A stretch of 64,000 bases of DNA from Mitsuokella jalaludinii DSM 13811 (lineage in GTDB: Bacteria > Bacillota > Negativicutes > Selenomonadales > Selenomonadaceae), in assembly GCF_000702905.1 (NCBI RefSeq), contig NZ_JNKR01000002.1, positions 1 through 64,000 of the forward strand, read 5' to 3'. Every line of letters begins with the position of its first letter. The stretch's first letter is position 1. The position numbers and the translations under genes are program-made. Under the pieces are notes generated by a model that searched no databases, was not told the origin of the DNA, and saw nothing but the letters and a program-made list of their open reading frames with translations. Shown piece after piece: positions 10,687 to 21,027 of this stretch.

Positions 10687-10718
10687 GAATCCCGCATGCT
10701 GCAAGACACGCGGGATTC
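10687..10718 (+). terminator. Probable intrinsic terminator after the adhesin
   Basis: The arms gaatcccgc (10687-10695) and gcgggattc (10710-10718) form a perfect 9-bp stem 44 bases after the adhesin stop. Only a short T-rich tract follows (ttcttgctgt), so termination strength is uncertain. Confidence 0.5.
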
Positions 10719-10864
10719 TTGCTGTAAAAAGCGAAAAAACTTTCTGTTCAAAAGAGGAATCCGAACGCATGAATGCGAATATTACCAGTAAGAGACAGTA
10801 AGAGTAACGTGTATCTAATGGGAAGACAACCAATACAGATGTAGACGTATAAGGGGGCATTTCT

Positions 10865-12478
10865 ATGCGACTCGAATTCTTAGGTGCGGCTCATACAGTC
10901 ACGGGTTCCTGCTATCTGCTGGAGACGGGGGAGGACCGCTATCTGATTGACTGCGGCATGTTCCAGGGTGCCAAGCGCATCCGCGAGTACAACTACGACG
11001 CCTTTTCGTTCAACCCGGCGGACATCGACGGCATGCTCCTGACGCATGCGCACGTCGATCACTGCGGCCTCGTGCCGAAGCTCGTGCGCGAGGGCTTCAA
11101 GGGGACGGTCTACGCGACGCAGGCGACGTGTGATCTCGTCCGGATCATGCTGCCCGACTCTGCGCACATCCAAGAGTCGGATGCGGAGCTGATGAACCGC
11201 AAGGGGAGGCGGCGCGGCGATGAGCCAATCCAGCCGCTCTACGGCGTCGACGATGCGATGGATGCGCTCAAGCAGTTCGCGCCGGTCCCCTATGACAAGG
11301 AGCTGCGCTTGTCGGACAATCTGCGCGTCTTCTTCCGCGATGCGGGCCACATCCTCGGCTCGGCTATCCTCGAGATCTACGTGAAGGAGGGCGACAAGGA
11401 GACGAAGCTCGTCTTCTCGGGCGACCTCGGCCAGCCGGACCAGCCGCTCCTGCGCGACCCGACGATCATCCACGGCGCTGACTTTGTCATCACGGAGTCG
11501 ACGTACGGCGACCGCCTGCACCAGCTCTACGACAAGGAGACGGCGCTCATCGAGATCGTCAACGAGACGATGGACCGCGGCGGCAACCTCATCATCCCGT
11601 CGTTTGCCGTCGGCCGCACGCAGACGCTTCTCTACTACTTCTACCGGCTGCACTGTGAGGGAAGGCTCGACCCGGACATCCCGATCATCATCGACAGCCC
11701 GCTGGCCATCAACGCGACGCGCGTCTTCCTCAAGAACTTCCGCGACTTTGACGAGGAGTCCCTGAAGGTCTTCGGCAAAGAGGGGAAAGTGCCGAACTTT
11801 GCACAGGTCCATCTCTGTGAGACGGCGGCAGAGTCGCGCGCGCTCAACTCGTCGGAGGGCTCGGCCATCATCATCTCGGCTTCCGGCATGGCCGATGCGG
11901 GCCGCGTGCTGCATCACCTCAAGCACAACCTCTGGCGCCCGGAGTCGACGATCCTCTTCGTCGGTTACCAGGCAGAGGGGTGCCTTGGCCGTCGCCTCAT
12001 CGACGGCATCACGCGCGTGCGCGTGCTCGGCGAAGAGATCGCCGTCAAGGCGCAGATCAAGAGCCTCGACGGATTCTCGGCACACGCCGACGCCAACCAG
12101 ATCATGAGCTGGCTCGGCGAGATCCGTGACCCGAAGCCCGCGAAGATCTTCATCGTCCACGGCGAGGCCCCGGCGCAGGAAGCGCTCAAGAGCCGCATCC
12201 AGAAAGAGCTCGGCATCGAGTGCTACATCCCGTTCCGCGGCGACCTCGCGAAGATCTCGGGCCGCGCGTCGGAGATCATCCCGTCGAACATCCCGGCCGT
12301 CTCGGTCGAGAAGGAGATGGAGGATGTCCTGCGCGACTTCGATTCCGACTACCGCCAGCTGCGCCGCCGCGTCATGCAGTACGTCGTGCGCCAGCCGAAG
12401 ATGATGGAGCCGGTCATCAAGGTCATGAGCAAGGCGCGCAACTACATGCGCAAGCTCTTCACGCCGTTTAATATCTGA
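10865..12478 (+). CDS. MBL-fold / beta-CASP metallohydrolase (RNA-processing-exonuclease-like)
   Basis: A 537-aa protein with the metallo-beta-lactamase signature THAHVDHCG at residues ~59-67 and further metal ligands (FRDAGHILGSA at ~160, FSGDLGQPD at ~190). A beta-CASP insertion follows (VGRTQTLLYYF; SASGMADAGRVLHHL). The C-terminal RMMBL-like segment contains GFSAHAD and FIVHGEAPAQEALKSRI. This layout is that of CPSF73-like bacterial nucleases, which cut or trim RNA with two zinc ions. The substrate cannot be told from sequence. The start is ATG 10865 behind aaggggg. It is a single-gene unit between the adhesin terminator and the pyr promoter. Confidence 0.88.
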   Translation: MRLEFLGAAHTVTGSCYLLETGEDRYLIDCGMFQGAKRIREYNYDAFSFNPADIDGMLLTHAHVDHCGLVPKLVREGFKGTVYATQATCDLVRIMLPDSAHIQESDAELMNRKGRRRGDEPIQPLYGVDDAMDALKQFAPVPYDKELRLSDNLRVFFRDAGHILGSAILEIYVKEGDKETKLVFSGDLGQPDQPLLRDPTIIHGADFVITESTYGDRLHQLYDKETALIEIVNETMDRGGNLIIPSFAVGRTQTLLYYFYRLHCEGRLDPDIPIIIDSPLAINATRVFLKNFRDFDEESLKVFGKEGKVPNFAQVHLCETAAESRALNSSEGSAIIISASGMADAGRVLHHLKHNLWRPESTILFVGYQAEGCLGRRLIDGITRVRVLGEEIAVKAQIKSLDGFSAHADANQIMSWLGEIRDPKPAKIFIVHGEAPAQEALKSRIQKELGIECYIPFRGDLAKISGRASEIIPSNIPAVSVEKEMEDVLRDFDSDYRQLRRRVMQYVVRQPKMMEPVIKVMSKARNYMRKLFTPFNI

Positions 12479-12513
12479 TGGGAAATCTGATGGGAGGGAA
12501 TTTCTCATCTGCC

Positions 12514-12542
12514 TTGCGTTTCGGTCTGAGATACGATATAAT
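12514..12542 (+). promoter_or_regulatory. Promoter of the pyr operon
   Basis: A -35 TTGCGT (12514-12519), a 17-base spacer and a perfect -10 TATAAT (12537-12542) lie ~210 bases before pyrB. This places a long untranslated leader in front of the operon. Confidence 0.7.
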
Positions 12543-12590
12543 AGCTACAGTCAGATGACACAGACGAAAAAGGAAAATTGCCTTTTTAAG

Positions 12591-12690
12591 ATGCGTACTG
12601 CGATGCGCATAAAGGGAGCCACAAAGTAACGTCATAAGCTTACGTAAAGCCAGGAGCTTTCTTATGCATACGCATAGGGAGCTCCTTTTC
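12591..12690 (+). promoter_or_regulatory. pyr leader: intrinsic terminator with competing pairings (attenuator candidate)
   Basis: A terminator hairpin pairs aggagct (12652-12658) with agctcct (12680-12686), has a tatgc/gcata inner helix, and is followed by TTTT. Two alternatives would break it. One is aaagc(12646-12650)/gcttt(12656-12660). The other is leader segment atgcgtactgc (12591-12601), which is complementary with one bulge to the terminator loop gcatacgcat (12666-12675). Another A/T-rich hairpin (aaaaagg/cctttttt-like) sits at 12567-12587. Such mutually exclusive helices are the usual form of transcription attenuation in Firmicutes pyr operons. I did not find a clear PyrR consensus, so the ligand or factor is unknown. 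Confidence 0.55.
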
Positions 12691-12753
12691 TGCATATCAG
12701 GGGCTAAAAAGACAATGGACCATTTCTAGCGGATTCTTTAAGGAGTGATCAAC

Positions 12754-13701
12754 TTGGGGAAAACAAATGTATCCTTACGAGGCAAGAACGTCCTCGGACT
12801 CGCTGACTTCTCGGCGGAGGAGATCCGTCTCGTACTCGAGACGGCCAAGGAAATGAAGAACATCATCCATCGTGACATCAAGAAAGTCCCGACGCTGCGC
12901 GGCAAGTCCATTGTCACGCTGTTCTACGAGCCGTCGACGCGCACGCGCACGTCGTTCGAGCTTGCAGGTAAGTACCTCGGCGCCGATGTCGTCAACATCA
13001 CGGCGGGCACGTCGAGCATCGTCAAGGGCGAGAGCCTGCGCGACACGCTCTACACAATCGAGGCGATGGGTGTCGACGCCATCGTCATGCGCCACAAGGC
13101 AGAGGGCGCGGCGGAGTACGCTGCGCGCGTCGTGAGCCCGGTCATCATCAACGCCGGTGACGGCGCCCACGCGCATCCGTCGCAGGGCCTGCTGAACCTC
13201 TTCACGATCGAGCAGCACAAGGGTCATCTCGAGGGCCTCAAGGTCGCCATCCTCGGCGATGTCCTGCACAGCCGCGTCGCGCGCTCCGATATCTACGGCA
13301 TGCGCAAGATGGGCATGGAAGTCCACATCGCCGGCCCGAAGACGCTCTTGCCGCGCTTCCTTTCGGAGGAGCCGGGCATCGTCGTGCACGAGCGCATCGA
13401 GGACGCCATCAAGGACGCGGACGTCATCGAAGTCCTGCGCATCCAGCTCGAGCGCATGAAGGGCGGTCTCTTCCCGACGACGCGCGAGTACGCCCGCATC
13501 TTCGGCCTCAACAATGAGCGCCTCGCCCTCGCGAAGGACGATGTGCTCGTCCTCCATCCGGGCCCGATGAATAAAGGATGGGAAATCTCGCCGTTCGTCG
13601 CGTACGGCGACAACTCCGCGATTCAGGAAGAAGTCCAGAATGGCGTAGCCGTCCGCATGGCACTCTTTACCTTGGTTCTGACGGGAGGGAAACAGGAATG
13701 A
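12754..13701 (+). CDS. pyrB: Aspartate carbamoyltransferase catalytic subunit
   Basis: Condenses carbamoyl phosphate with aspartate to N-carbamoyl-aspartate, the committed step of pyrimidine synthesis. About 315 aa, the usual length. It shows the carbamoyl-phosphate motif FYEPSTRTRTSFE at ~57, MRHKAEGAAE, the HPSQGLLNLFTIE motif (HPTQ in most homologues) and HPGPMNKG near the end. The start is taken as TTG 12754, eight bases after aaggag (12740-12745); a GTG at 12745 overlaps that site and is less likely. No regulatory chain (PyrI) is present. Its last four bases overlap pyrC (ATGA), indicating translational coupling in the operon. Confidence 0.96.
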   Translation: MGKTNVSLRGKNVLGLADFSAEEIRLVLETAKEMKNIIHRDIKKVPTLRGKSIVTLFYEPSTRTRTSFELAGKYLGADVVNITAGTSSIVKGESLRDTLYTIEAMGVDAIVMRHKAEGAAEYAARVVSPVIINAGDGAHAHPSQGLLNLFTIEQHKGHLEGLKVAILGDVLHSRVARSDIYGMRKMGMEVHIAGPKTLLPRFLSEEPGIVVHERIEDAIKDADVIEVLRIQLERMKGGLFPTTREYARIFGLNNERLALAKDDVLVLHPGPMNKGWEISPFVAYGDNSAIQEEVQNGVAVRMALFTLVLTGGKQE

Positions 13702-14984
13702 AACTGATACTCAAAGGTGGCCGGGTCATCAATCCGGCAGAGCATTTTGACGAAGTCGCTGATGTGCTGATCGAGGATGGCAAGATTGCTGCCATCGGCA
13801 AGGACCTCGCAGCTGAAGGTGCGGAAGTCTACGATGCAGCGGGCAAGCTCGTCACGCCAGGCCTCATCGACATGCACACGCACTTCCGCGAGCCAGGCCA
13901 GGAGGCCAAGGAGGACTTTGAGTCCGGCTCGAAGGCAGCAGCCGCCGGCGGCTACACGACGGTCGCGACGATGCCGAATACGAAGCCGGTCGTCGATGCG
14001 GCTGACATCGTGCGCAGCCTCCAGAAGCGCGCCGAGGACGTCGCCAAGGTCCACATCCGCATCATCGGTGCAGTGACGAAGGGCCAGAAGGGCCAGGAGC
14101 TCGCCGAGCTCGGCGACATGGTCGAGGCGGGCGCTGTCGCGTTCTCCGATGACGGCCACTTCGACCCGACGGCCAAGGTCCTCTTGAACGCCTACGACTA
14201 CCTGCACACGTTCGACAAGGTCATCATCAACCACGAGGAAGAGACGTCGCTCGTCGAGGACGGCGTCATGAATGAGGGCCACCGCAGCGCGATGCTCGGC
14301 ATGAAGGGCCGCCCGACGGTCGCCGAGGACATCGCCGTCGCCCGCGACATCCTTCTCGCGGAGTACGCCGGCGCGCGCGTCCACGTCGCCCACATCAGCT
14401 CGGGCCGCTCTGTCGACCTCGTGCGCCAGGCCAAGAAGCGCGGCGTGCGCGTCACGACGGAGGTCACGCCGCACCACCTGACGATGACGGACGAGTGCGT
14501 CAACCTCTACGACAGCTCGACGAAGACGAATCCGCCGCTGCGCACGCAGAGCGATGTCGACGCGATGGTCGAGGGCCTCAAGGACGGCACGATCGACGCC
14601 ATCGTCACGGACCACTCCCCGCACGCACAGGAGGAGAAGGACCGCGAGTACGTGTACGCTCCGAGCGGCTTCCCCGGCCTTGAGACGGCCATCGGCGTGC
14701 TCTTCACGGATCTCTGCAAGACGGGCAAGGTCGACATCCCGACGATCATCGAGAGAATGACGTGGGGCCCTGCAAAGGCCTTCAAGCTCGATGCCGGCAC
14801 GATCAACGTCGGCGCGAATGCCGATGTCACAGTCATCGACCCTGATCTTGTCTGGACGGTCGACCCGAAGAAGTTCTACACGAGAGGCAGCCATTCGCCG
14901 TTCGTCGGCCGCGAGCTCACGGGCAAGCCGGTCCTGACGATTGTCGATGGCAAGGTCGTCATGAAAGACGGCGTGGTTCTCTGA
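13698..14984 (+). CDS. pyrC: Dihydroorotase (class I, PyrC/AllB-like amidohydrolase)
   Basis: Cyclises carbamoyl-aspartate to dihydroorotate. The 428-aa protein has the zinc-binding DMHTHFREPG motif at ~57-66, the substrate Asn in MPNTKPV, the metal ligands in VINHEEE, VAHISS and VTPHHLTMTDE, and the catalytic Asp in VTDHSPHA. This is the class I form, typical of Firmicutes. ATG 13698 overlaps the pyrB stop by 4 bases; an in-frame extension upstream to 13578 lies inside pyrB and is not used. Confidence 0.96.
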   Translation: MKLILKGGRVINPAEHFDEVADVLIEDGKIAAIGKDLAAEGAEVYDAAGKLVTPGLIDMHTHFREPGQEAKEDFESGSKAAAAGGYTTVATMPNTKPVVDAADIVRSLQKRAEDVAKVHIRIIGAVTKGQKGQELAELGDMVEAGAVAFSDDGHFDPTAKVLLNAYDYLHTFDKVIINHEEETSLVEDGVMNEGHRSAMLGMKGRPTVAEDIAVARDILLAEYAGARVHVAHISSGRSVDLVRQAKKRGVRVTTEVTPHHLTMTDECVNLYDSSTKTNPPLRTQSDVDAMVEGLKDGTIDAIVTDHSPHAQEEKDREYVYAPSGFPGLETAIGVLFTDLCKTGKVDIPTIIERMTWGPAKAFKLDAGTINVGANADVTVIDPDLVWTVDPKKFYTRGSHSPFVGRELTGKPVLTIVDGKVVMKDGVVL

Positions 14985-15001
14985 TTAGTGAGGTGTTTTG
15001 A

Positions 15002-16075
15002 GTGAAAGGAAAATTGATCCTGGAAGACGGCAGCGTATTCCACGGGGAACTCTTGAATAATATCAAGGCAACGGGTGAAGTTGTCTTCAATACCGGCATG
15101 GTCGGCTATCAGGAAAGCCTGACGGACCCGTCCTACTGCCGCCAGATCCTGACGCTGACCTACCCGATGGTCGGCAACTACGGCATCGCTGACATCTTCA
15201 TGCAGTCGCGCAAGTCGTTCGTCAATGGCTTCGTCATCGGCGAGCTCTGCGAGCACGGCAGCAACTGGCACTATGAGACAAGCCTCGCGGACTTTCTGAC
15301 AAAACAGGGCGTCCCGTGCCTTTACAACGTCGACACGCGCGCTGTCACGCGCAAGATCCGCAATGCCGGCACGATGAAAGGCATCATTGTCTCCGAGGAT
15401 GCCGCGCAGACGGAGATCGACGAGCTCTTCGCCGTGCCCATCAAGAAGGACGTCGTCATGGAAGTCACGACGCCTGAGGCCTACACGCTCGAGAGCGAGA
15501 AGGAAGACGCGCCGTTTGTCGTCGCGATGGACTTCGGCGTCAAGCAGAACATCATCAAGTCGATGCACGACCTCGGCTTCAAGATCACGGTCGTTCCGGC
15601 TCACACGACGGCAGAGGAAGTGCTCGCCATGAACCCGGACGGCGTCTTCCTCTCGAACGGCCCTGGCGACCCGGCTGACGTGCCGGAGATCGTCGAAGAG
15701 GTCAAGAAGCTCATCGGTAAGAAGCCGATCTTCGGCATCTGCCTCGGCCATCAGCTCTTGGCGCTCGCGATGGGCGCGAAGACCTACAAGCTCAAGTTCG
15801 GCCACCGCGGCACGAACCAGCCGGTCAAGGACCTGCGCACGGGCAATGTCTACATCTCCTCGCAGAACCACGGCTACGCCGTCGACGAAGAATCCCTCAA
15901 GGACCTGCCGCTGACGGTCACGCACATCAATGTCAACGACGGCACGGTCGAGGGCATGCGCCACAATACGCTTCCGATCTTCTCCGTGCAGTATCATCCG
16001 GAAGCAGCGCCTGGCCCAGACGACAACATGTACCTGTTCGACGAGTTCTGGGCAATGCTGAAGAAAGGGGAATGA
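15002..16075 (+). CDS. carA: Carbamoyl-phosphate synthase small (glutamine amidotransferase) subunit
   Basis: Hydrolyses glutamine and channels ammonia to CarB. 357 aa, the normal length. It consists of an N-terminal CPSase small-chain domain ([27 protein letters not shown]) and a class I GATase domain with [10 protein letters not shown], the nucleophile in [12 protein letters not shown], and the His/Glu pair in [11 protein letters not shown]. It starts at GTG 15002 behind aggtg (14991-14995), 17 bases after pyrC. Four bases separate it from carB. The gene's placement inside the pyr operon suggests carbamoyl phosphate from this enzyme is dedicated mainly to pyrimidines, though arginine use is not excluded. 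Confidence 0.97.
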   Translation: MKGKLILEDGSVFHGELLNNIKATGEVVFNTGMVGYQESLTDPSYCRQILTLTYPMVGNYGIADIFMQSRKSFVNGFVIGELCEHGSNWHYETSLADFLTKQGVPCLYNVDTRAVTRKIRNAGTMKGIIVSEDAAQTEIDELFAVPIKKDVVMEVTTPEAYTLESEKEDAPFVVAMDFGVKQNIIKSMHDLGFKITVVPAHTTAEEVLAMNPDGVFLSNGPGDPADVPEIVEEVKKLIGKKPIFGICLGHQLLALAMGAKTYKLKFGHRGTNQPVKDLRTGNVYISSQNHGYAVDEESLKDLPLTVTHINVNDGTVEGMRHNTLPIFSVQYHPEAAPGPDDNMYLFDEFWAMLKKGE

Positions 16076-16078
16076 CTC

Positions 16079-19000
16079 GTGCCAAAGAAAGCGAATCTCA
16101 AGAAAGTAATGGTCATCGGCTCTGGCCCAATCATCATCGGCCAGGCCGCTGAATTCGACTACGCCGGCTCCCAGGCCTGCCGCGCGCTCAAGGAAGAAGG
16201 CCTCGAAGTCGTGCTCGTCAACTCGAACCCGGCGACGATCATGACGGATACGCACATCGCGGACCGCGTCTACATCGAGCCGCTGACGCCGGAATTCCTC
16301 GAGGAGATCATCTCGAAGGAGCGCCCGGACGGCCTGCTCGCGACGCTCGGCGGCCAGGCTGGCCTGAACCTCGCGGTACAGCTCTCCGAGAAGGGCGTCC
16401 TCGAGAAGTACAATGTCGAGCTGCTCGGCACGCCCTTGAAGGCCATCGAGCGAGCAGAGGACCGCGAGCTCTTCAAAGAGACGATGCAGAAGCTCGGCGA
16501 GCCGATCCCCGAGAGCACGATCGTCGAGGATGTGCCGTCGGCTGTGGCGTTCGCCAATGAGATCGGGTATCCGGTCATCGTCCGCCCGGCCTACACGATG
16601 GGCGGTACCGGCGGCGGCATCGCCGAGAACGAAGAGGAGCTCGTCGAGACGGTCATCAAGGGCCTGACGTACTCCATGATCGGCCAGGTGCTCATCGAGC
16701 GCAGCGTCGCCGGCTGGAAAGAGATCGAGTACGAGGTCATGCGCGACGGCCACGACAACTGCATCACCGTCTGCAACATGGAGAACTTCGACCCGGTCGG
16801 CGTCCACACGGGCGATTCCATCGTCGTCGCTCCGTCGCAGACGCTGACGGACCACGAGTACCAGATGCTCCGCTCTGCATCGCTCCGCATCATCCGCGAG
16901 CTCGGCATCGAAGGCGGCTGCAACGCGCAGTACGCACTCGACCCGAACAGCAACCGCTACTACGTCATCGAGGTCAACCCGCGCGTCAGCCGCTCCTCGG
17001 CGCTCGCTTCGAAGGCGACGGGCTACCCAATCGCGAAGGTTTCCGCGAAGATCGCCATCGGCTACACGCTCGATGAGATCACGAACGCCGTCACCCAGAA
17101 GACGAAGGCCTGCTTCGAGCCGGCCCTCGACTACTGCGTCGTCAAGTTCCCGCGCTGGCCGTTCGACAAGTTCGTCTACGCTGACCGCACGCTCGGCACG
17201 CAGATGAAGGCGACGGGCGAGGTCATGAGCATCGACCGCCACTTCGAGGGCGCCATCCTCAAGGCGGCCCGCTCGCTCGAGATCGGCGTGCACCGCCTGC
17301 ACATGGACAAGATGGACGCCTGGGACGATGCCCGCGTCAAGAAGAACCTCGCGCGCATCAACGACGAGCGCATCTTCGTCATCGCCGAAGCCCTGCGCCG
17401 CGGCATTGCGACAGTCGACGAGATCCACGATATCACGAAGGTCGACAAGTGGTTCCTCTACAAGATCCAGAACATCGCGACCATCGAGAACAAGCTCAAG
17501 GATGAAGCCCTGACGCCGAGCCTCATGCTCGAGGCGAAGAACATCGGCCTGGCCGACCGCTCCATCGCCGAGATCACGGGCAAGACGGCAGACGAGGTCC
17601 GCACCATCCGCAAGACGATGCACATCCTGCCGAAGTACAAGATGGTCGATACGTGTGCAGCCGAGTTCGAGGCCGCCACGCCGTACTACTACTCGACCTT
17701 CCAGGCAGAGGAGGACGAAGTCCGTGTGTCCGACGCCCGCAAGGTCATCGTCCTCGGCTCCGGCCCGATCCGCATCGGCCAGGGCGTCGAGTTCGACTAC
17801 TGCTCCGTACACTCCGTCTGGGCACTGCGTGAGATGGGCATCGAGGCCATCATCATCAACAACAACCCGGAGACGGTATCGACGGACTTCGACATCTCCG
17901 ACCGCCTCTACTTTGAGCCGCTGACGGCAGAGGATGTCCTCAACATCATCGACAAGGAAAATCCGGAGGGCGTCATCGTCCAGTTCGGCGGCCAGACGGC
18001 CATCAACCTCGCCGCATCCCTGCAGAAGGCAGGCGTCAAGGTCTTCGGCACGTCGGTCGACGACATCGACCGCGCAGAGGACCGCGAGCGCTTCGATGAA
18101 GTCCTCACGCAGACGCAGATCCCGCGCCCGCAGGGCATCAGCGTCACGAACCTCGACGATGCCGTCACGGGTGCCGCCAAGATCGGCTACCCGGTCATGG
18201 TCCGCCCGTCGTACGTCCTCGGCGGCCGCGCGATGGAGATCGTCTACAACGAGGCGGAGCTGCGCGACTACATGAGCCGCGCCGTCAAGGTCACGCCGGA
18301 CCACCCGGTTCTCGTCGACCGCTACATGCAGGGCACGGAAGTCGAGGTCGATGGCATCTCCGATGGCGTCGATGTCGTCATCCCGGGCATCATGGAGCAC
18401 GTCGAGCGCGCCGGTGTCCACTCGGGCGACTCCATCGCCGTCTACCCGCCGCAGACGCTCTCGTCGAAGGTCATCTACACGATCATCGACTACACGAAGC
18501 GCCTCGCGCTCTCGCTGCACGTCAAGGGCCTCCTGAACATCCAGTTCGTCGTCGTCGACGGCGAGGTCTATATCATCGAGGTCAACCCGCGCTCCTCGCG
18601 CACGGTGCCATTCCTCTCGAAGGTCACGAACGTCGACATGGTCGGCATCGCGACGCGCATCGCCATGGGCCACACCTTGAAGGAGCTCGGCTACAAGTCG
18701 GGCCTCGTGCCGCCGAAGCCGTACGTCGCCGTCAAGGCACCGGTCTTCTCCTTCGCGAAGATGACAGACGTCGACATCGCGCTCGGACCTGAGATGAAGT
18801 CGACGGGCGAGGTCATGGGCATCGACTACCACTACGCGCGCGCCCTCTACAAGGCCATCATCGGCTCGGGCATCCACGTCCCGACGAAGGGCTGCATCCT
18901 CTTCACGGTTGCCGACAAGGACAAGGAAGAGATGAAGCAGCTCGCCAAGGCCTTTGCCGAACTCGGCTTCGAGATCTGCGCGACGGAGGGCACGGCCAAG

Positions 19001-19306
19001 GCCATCCAGTCGATGGGCATCGATGCAGAAGTCGTCGGCAAGGTCCACGAGCGCAGCTCCGACATCATCCAGATGATCAAGAACGGCAAGATCAACATGG
19101 TCATCAACACCTTGACGCAGGGCAAGCACTCGGCCAAGGACGGCTTCAAGATCCGCCGCGCGACGGTCGAGCACGGCATCGCCTGCCTGACGTCTCTCGA
19201 CACGGCCTGGGAAGTCCTGCGCGTGCTCTCCTTCATGCGTGAGCGCCGCCTTGTCTACTCGCTGGCCATCCAGGACTATGTAGGTGGTGGTGATGACCTT
19301 GCCTAA
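16079..19306 (+). CDS. carB: Carbamoyl-phosphate synthase large subunit
   Basis: Makes carbamoyl phosphate from bicarbonate, ammonia from CarA, and two ATP. At 1,075 aa it has full-length architecture: two homologous halves, each with a pre-ATP-grasp and ATP-grasp fold ([22 protein letters not shown] at the start and [21 protein letters not shown] at ~555), [17 protein letters not shown] and [17 protein letters not shown] loops, and a C-terminal MGS-like allosteric domain from ~935 ([20 protein letters not shown]). GTG 16079 lies 7-8 bases after aaagggg. The 3' end overlaps pyrK by 14 bases. Confidence 0.98.
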   Translation: MPKKANLKKVMVIGSGPIIIGQAAEFDYAGSQACRALKEEGLEVVLVNSNPATIMTDTHIADRVYIEPLTPEFLEEIISKERPDGLLATLGGQAGLNLAVQLSEKGVLEKYNVELLGTPLKAIERAEDRELFKETMQKLGEPIPESTIVEDVPSAVAFANEIGYPVIVRPAYTMGGTGGGIAENEEELVETVIKGLTYSMIGQVLIERSVAGWKEIEYEVMRDGHDNCITVCNMENFDPVGVHTGDSIVVAPSQTLTDHEYQMLRSASLRIIRELGIEGGCNAQYALDPNSNRYYVIEVNPRVSRSSALASKATGYPIAKVSAKIAIGYTLDEITNAVTQKTKACFEPALDYCVVKFPRWPFDKFVYADRTLGTQMKATGEVMSIDRHFEGAILKAARSLEIGVHRLHMDKMDAWDDARVKKNLARINDERIFVIAEALRRGIATVDEIHDITKVDKWFLYKIQNIATIENKLKDEALTPSLMLEAKNIGLADRSIAEITGKTADEVRTIRKTMHILPKYKMVDTCAAEFEAATPYYYSTFQAEEDEVRVSDARKVIVLGSGPIRIGQGVEFDYCSVHSVWALREMGIEAIIINNNPETVSTDFDISDRLYFEPLTAEDVLNIIDKENPEGVIVQFGGQTAINLAASLQKAGVKVFGTSVDDIDRAEDRERFDEVLTQTQIPRPQGISVTNLDDAVTGAAKIGYPVMVRPSYVLGGRAMEIVYNEAELRDYMSRAVKVTPDHPVLVDRYMQGTEVEVDGISDGVDVVIPGIMEHVERAGVHSGDSIAVYPPQTLSSKVIYTIIDYTKRLALSLHVKGLLNIQFVVVDGEVYIIEVNPRSSRTVPFLSKVTNVDMVGIATRIAMGHTLKELGYKSGLVPPKPYVAVKAPVFSFAKMTDVDIALGPEMKSTGEVMGIDYHYARALYKAIIGSGIHVPTKGCILFTVADKDKEEMKQLAKAFAELGFEICATEGTAKAIQSMGIDAEVVGKVHERSSDIIQMIKNGKINMVINTLTQGKHSAKDGFKIRRATVEHGIACLTSLDTAWEVLRVLSFMRERRLVYSLAIQDYVGGGDDLA

Positions 19307-20072
19307 TCATCCAGAGAAAATCGTGCGCGACGCGAAGGTCCTCGCACAGCAGGAGCTCGCGACGAACGTCTACTTCCTCGTCGTCGAGTCGCCAGAGATC
19401 GCGCGCCGGGCCAAGGCCGGGCAGTTCGTGCAGCTGCGCATCCTCTCGGGTGCGTTCACACTGCGCCGCCCGGTCGGCGTGGCGGCTGTCGACGAGAAGA
19501 AGGGCAGCATCGCCTTCATCTACCGCGTCGTCGGCAAGGGCACGAAAGCGCTCGCACAGCTGATGCCGGGGGAGATGGTCAATGTGCTCGGCCCGCTCGG
19601 CCACGGCTTCGCGATGGCGTACAAGCACCCGCTGATCGTCGGCGGCGGCATGGGACTCTCGCCGCTGCTCTACTACGCGGCAGCCATGCAGGGCAAAGCC
19701 GACGTCCTCATGGGGGGCAAGACGGCCGAAGAGCTCTTCTGGTCGGGCCTCTTTGACGACCTCTGCGGCCATTGCTTCCTGACGACGGATGACGGCTCGC
19801 GCGGCACCAAGGGCTTCACGACGACCGTCCTTCCCGAGATCCTCGAGAGGGGCGACTACGATGTCGTCGTGACCTGCGGCCCGGAAGTCATGATGCGCGG
19901 CGTCGCCAAGATCGCCAGAGAGCACGGCATCCCGTGCGAAGTCTCGCTCGAGAAGCGCATGGCCTGCGGCCTCGGCGCCTGCCTCTCGTGCTCGATTGAC
20001 ACGACGGACGGCCAGCGCAAGAAGGTCTGCAAGGACGGCCCCGTCTTCCCGGCAGAGGAGGTGTTCGCATGA
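19293..20072 (+). CDS. pyrK: Dihydroorotate dehydrogenase B, electron-transfer subunit (FAD, [2Fe-2S])
   Basis: Passes electrons from dihydroorotate oxidation by PyrD to NAD+, the class 1B arrangement. About 259 aa: a ferredoxin-reductase-like FAD domain ([16 protein letters not shown]), an NAD domain with the glycine-rich [12 protein letters not shown], and a C-terminal [2Fe-2S] site CGLGACLSC plus a fourth Cys in [10 protein letters not shown]. The start is probably ATG 19293 after taggtggtg. In-frame GTG codons at 19284, 19287 and 19290 are alternatives. It overlaps carB upstream and pyrD downstream (ATGA). Confidence 0.95.
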   Translation: MTLPNHPEKIVRDAKVLAQQELATNVYFLVVESPEIARRAKAGQFVQLRILSGAFTLRRPVGVAAVDEKKGSIAFIYRVVGKGTKALAQLMPGEMVNVLGPLGHGFAMAYKHPLIVGGGMGLSPLLYYAAAMQGKADVLMGGKTAEELFWSGLFDDLCGHCFLTTDDGSRGTKGFTTTVLPEILERGDYDVVVTCGPEVMMRGVAKIAREHGIPCEVSLEKRMACGLGACLSCSIDTTDGQRKKVCKDGPVFPAEEVFA

Positions 20073-21019
20073 GTGACGAACGACTCCAGACAAATCTTCT
20101 CGGCATCGCCATGAAGACGCCGGTGCTGACGGCCTCGGGCACGTTCGGCTTCGGCGAGGAATTCAAAGACTTCGTCGACCTCTCGCGCCTCGGCGGCGTC
20201 ATGGTCAAGGGCACGACGCTCCTGCCGCGCCGCGGCAACGACGGCGTGCGCATCACAGAGACGCCGGAGGGCATGCTCAACTGCATCGGCCTCGAGAATC
20301 CGGGCGTCGAGCACTTCCTCGATGAGACGCTGCCGCGCATTCAGCAGTACGGCATGAACGTCATCGTCAACATCTCGGGCAGCACGGCAGAGGAGTACGG
20401 CAAGCTCGCCGGTCTCCTCGACGTGCCGGGCGTCGCGGCCATCGAGCTCAACGTCTCGTGCCCGAACGTCAAAGAAGGCGGCATCGTCTTCGGCACCGAC
20501 CCGGAGGCGGCTGCGGCCGTCGTCCGCGAGGCCAAGGCGCACACGAAGAAGCCCGTCATCCTCAAGCTCTCGCCGAACGTCACCGACATCGTCGCGATGG
20601 CCAGGGCCGTCGAGGCGGCCGGCGCAGACGCCGTGTCGCTCATCAATACGCTGCTCGGCATGGAGATCGACATCCACAGATTCCGCCCCGTGCTCGGCAA
20701 CATCACAGGCGGCCTCTCCGGCCCCTGCGTAAAGCCGGTCGCTGTGCGCATGGTCTGGCAGGTCGCGCAGGCCGTCCGCATCCCGATCATCGGCATGGGC
20801 GGTATCGCGAGTGCAGAAGATGCCGTCGAATTCTTCCTCGCCGGTGCGAGCGCCGTCGCCGTCGGCACGGCCAACTTCACCGACCCGGAGATCACGATGA
20901 AGATCTGCGACGGCCTCGACACGTACCTTGCTGAGCACGGCTTCTCGAGCATCGAGGAGATCGTCGGCAAGGCCAATCCGGGCTTTCTCGGGTTCCGGAA
21001 CGATGTTCAGAAAGGATGA
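20069..21019 (+). CDS. pyrD: Dihydroorotate dehydrogenase B, catalytic subunit (FMN)
   Basis: Oxidises dihydroorotate to orotate with FMN and hands electrons to PyrK. 316 aa. Features include [11 protein letters not shown] near the N terminus, the active-site Cys in [13 protein letters not shown] at ~131 that marks class 1 enzymes, [24 protein letters not shown], and the FMN phosphate-binding [11 protein letters not shown] and GTANFTDP loops. The pairing with pyrK identifies it as the 1B (NAD-dependent) type rather than the membrane quinone-linked class 2. It starts four bases inside pyrK. Confidence 0.96.
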   Translation: MSDERLQTNLLGIAMKTPVLTASGTFGFGEEFKDFVDLSRLGGVMVKGTTLLPRRGNDGVRITETPEGMLNCIGLENPGVEHFLDETLPRIQQYGMNVIVNISGSTAEEYGKLAGLLDVPGVAAIELNVSCPNVKEGGIVFGTDPEAAAAVVREAKAHTKKPVILKLSPNVTDIVAMARAVEAAGADAVSLINTLLGMEIDIHRFRPVLGNITGGLSGPCVKPVAVRMVWQVAQAVRIPIIGMGGIASAEDAVEFFLAGASAVAVGTANFTDPEITMKICDGLDTYLAEHGFSSIEEIVGKANPGFLGFRNDVQKG

Positions 21020-21027
21020 CAGAGATA

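Noticed and set aside
14876-19174. 1,432-codon open frame on the minus strand
   Set aside because: It is the antisense shadow of carA, carB and part of pyrC. Its translation is a low-complexity Asp/Arg/Leu/Val-rich string expected from high-GC antisense, while the plus strand encodes full enzymes.
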